Below, in pieces: positions 63,071-64,000 of a DNA stretch of 64,000 bases (positions are counted from its first letter, which is position 1; every line of letters starts with the position of its first letter). The stretch is from Halococcoides cellulosivorans. Its GTDB lineage: Archaea; Halobacteriota; Halobacteria; Halobacteriales; Haloarculaceae. Made by a program: the position numbers and the translations under genes. The notes beneath the pieces were generated by a model. It was not told where the DNA came from. It did no database searches and saw only the letters and a program-made list of their open reading frames with translations. The DNA lies in assembly GCF_003058365.1 (NCBI RefSeq), contig NZ_CP028858.1, forward strand, positions 806,001-870,000, in the 5' to 3' direction.

Positions 63071-63291
63071 GCGTGGCGATCGATCGTGATCTCGTCGGCC
63101 AGCGCCGATCCCAGCGCGAGTTCGGTTCCGTTGCGCCGGAGGATGACGGGCCCGTTCGTGAGCTGTCTCCGACACTCGACCGGGCCGTCGAGAAAGCCCA
63201 GCCGAAGGAGCCTCGCGCGCGTGTCGTCGTCGGGGACGTCACGCATCTCGATCGACTCCCCCGGATCGGCGTCGGCCAGCGCGGTATCCAT
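63067..63291 (-). CDS. feoA: Ferrous iron transport protein FeoA
   Basis: A 74-residue SH3-like protein that assists FeoB. The pattern GESIEMRDVPDD...RLLRLGFLDG, a NGPVILRRNGTELALG strand pair and a short C-terminal tail match the family. The start codon lies directly beside a DtxR-like palindrome, so transcription of the operon is probably controlled by an iron-responsive repressor. Its stop overlaps feoB. Confidence 0.9.
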   Translation of the reverse strand: MDTALADADPGESIEMRDVPDDDTRARLLRLGFLDGPVECRRQLTNGPVILRRNGTELALGSALADEITIDRHA

Positions 63292-63326
63292 TTAGGTCCA
63301 CCTAAGTAAAAATTAGGGTGGCCAAA
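63292..63326 (-). promoter_or_regulatory. DtxR-like operator and promoter of feoAB
   Basis: A perfect palindrome TTAGGT-CC-ACCTAA (63292-63305) lies immediately upstream of the feoA ATG, and a degenerate second copy, TTAGGGTGGCCAAA, at 63313-63326. Between them, on the minus strand, an AT-rich TTTTTAC box could be the TATA element. TTAGG/CCTAA arms are the recognition pattern of DtxR/IdeR/SirR-type metal repressors. A repressor here would cover the promoter and start site. No dtxR-type gene is in the window. Confidence 0.7.
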
Positions 63327-63401
63327 GATAAAGGCTCGATCGGGTTCCCGGCTCGTGAAAATTGCCGCTATTCGCGGTCCCTGTGGCGTCTGGAACGCGA
63401 A

Positions 63402-64000
63402 TTACACCGTTTCGAACAGGGCGAGCACGTCCTGGAGATCGACGCCACCGTCGCCGTCGATGTCGAACAGCGCGGCGTTCTCCTGGACGGACGGCGAATC
63501 GGTGTGCTGGAAGAGCGTGTTCACGTCCGGGAAGTCGAGTTTGTCGTTCGCGTTGAAGTCCTCGTACAGGCCGTCACCGTCGACGTCCTGGGGGACGGTG
63601 CCGTCGATCGCGGGTGGTGTGGGCGTCTCCGTGGTCGTCCCGGGCGTCGTCTCGTCGGTCGGCACGTCGCCATCGGGTTCGTTCACGCCGCGGTACGTTT
63701 CGAGTTCGGCCCGCCAGAACTCTCCGAATTCGTTGAGCGACCAGTCGTGATTCATCATCGCGGGACTCCACTTGGAGTCGAAACACCAGACCGTCCAGCT
63801 GACCTGGGGGTACTCCTCGAAAAAGTCGACGAAGTCCTGGCCTTCCTCCTCGGCGCTCCCGACCAGATACGGCGACCCGTCCTGGGCCCACCCGAACTCG
63901 GTCATGAACACGGGGACGTTCTCGGCTGGCGGGCCGAAGTACTCTCCGAGCGGGCGCAAATTCTCGTGGGCGTAGACGTGGCCCACGTAGCCGAGATTGT
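63402..64000 (-). CDS. Cellulase-like glycoside hydrolase with dockerin-type tail, N-terminus missing
   Basis: The gene enters from the right edge and reads left; about 199 residues are visible with the stop at 63402. The first part contains NVPVFMTEFGWA, the strand carrying the catalytic nucleophile Glu of clan GH-A enzymes such as GH5 cellulases, and WCFDSKWSPAMM near the barrel end. A Thr/Pro-rich linker follows, then a C-terminal dockerin-type tail with two EF-hand-like calcium loops (DVDGDGLYEDFNANDKLDF and DIDGDGGVDLQD). No cohesin is expected in an archaeon, so the tail may act in surface or substrate binding. The catalytic domain family cannot be confirmed without the missing part. 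Confidence 0.65.
   Translation of the reverse strand, partial: NLGYVGHVYAHENLRPLGEYFGPPAENVPVFMTEFGWAQDGSPYLVGSAEEEGQDFVDFFEEYPQVSWTVWCFDSKWSPAMMNHDWSLNEFGEFWRAELETYRGVNEPDGDVPTDETTPGTTTETPTPPAIDGTVPQDVDGDGLYEDFNANDKLDFPDVNTLFQHTDSPSVQENAALFDIDGDGGVDLQDVLALFETV

Overview
The window is a GC-rich stretch of haloarchaeal chromosome. The proteins are strongly acidic, and the conserved genes are archaeal: a Cbf5-type pseudouridine synthase, DUF106, fibrillarin with Nop5, aIF5A, split GMP synthetase, a TFB-like cyclin protein and an archaeal phosphopantetheine adenylyltransferase. Surface proteins carry Tat signals, PGF-CTERM or archaeal pilin motifs. Many genes have a TTTA/CTTA-type box 24-30 nt before the start codon, which fits leaderless transcription. 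A cellulase-like gene with a dockerin-type tail at the right edge and the feo genes would suit a saccharolytic member of the Haloarculaceae, but the genus is only a guess.

Left part (1-6.6 kb): a truncated MBL hydrolase, a coiled-coil protein, a CPBP protease, then the archaeal core cluster adk, DUF106, cmk and truB/cbf5, a flavodoxin-like gene and tRNA-Pro(GGG). From 6.6 to 8.1 kb lies an accessory patch behind the tRNA: a structured repeat and an orphan PD-(D/E)XK-like protein. From 8.1 to 14.9 kb is a type IV pilus-type operon (secretion ATPase, double T2SSF membrane protein, pilin-like protein with an Ig-like domain) converging on a two-domain KaiC-like ATPase. From 15.3 to 34.8 kb the window is dominated by surface proteins: a 2167-residue GLUG-repeat protein, the glpABC glycerol-3-phosphate dehydrogenase operon, two tandem beta-propeller lipoproteins with mosaic similarity, and an 1858-residue subtilase/beta-helix/PGF-CTERM protein.

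Middle part (34.9-47.6 kb): a small winged-helix regulator with a membrane partner, a pilin-like membrane protein, DUF192, endonuclease IV, a histidine kinase followed by two short SPFH proteins, a methyltransferase, an NcsA-type tRNA thiolase, an HNH-like protein, guaA1, DUF2070, initiator tRNA-Met with a duplicated 3' end, a RecJ-like DHH phosphoesterase and a one-repeat TFB-like protein.

Right part (47.6-64 kb): coaD, a regulator, gshA, the overlapping nop5-flpA pair, a cupin, an ABC exporter, guaB, a VapBC-like pair, an array of four hairpins at exact 26-bp spacing, an HTH-CBS protein, the overlapping aIF5A-agmatinase pair, a zinc-finger/winged-helix protein, a Tat-exported beta-propeller/PKD protein, feoA-feoB-Cys-rich protein behind a DtxR-like operator, and a cellulase-like gene cut by the right edge.

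The observation I rate highest is a conserved element of several hairpins. It starts exactly one base after the 3' end of tRNA-Pro and, in a second copy, one base after a duplicated 3' end of initiator tRNA-Met. The single-stranded linkers are nearly identical in both copies, while the stems differ in sequence and stay paired.
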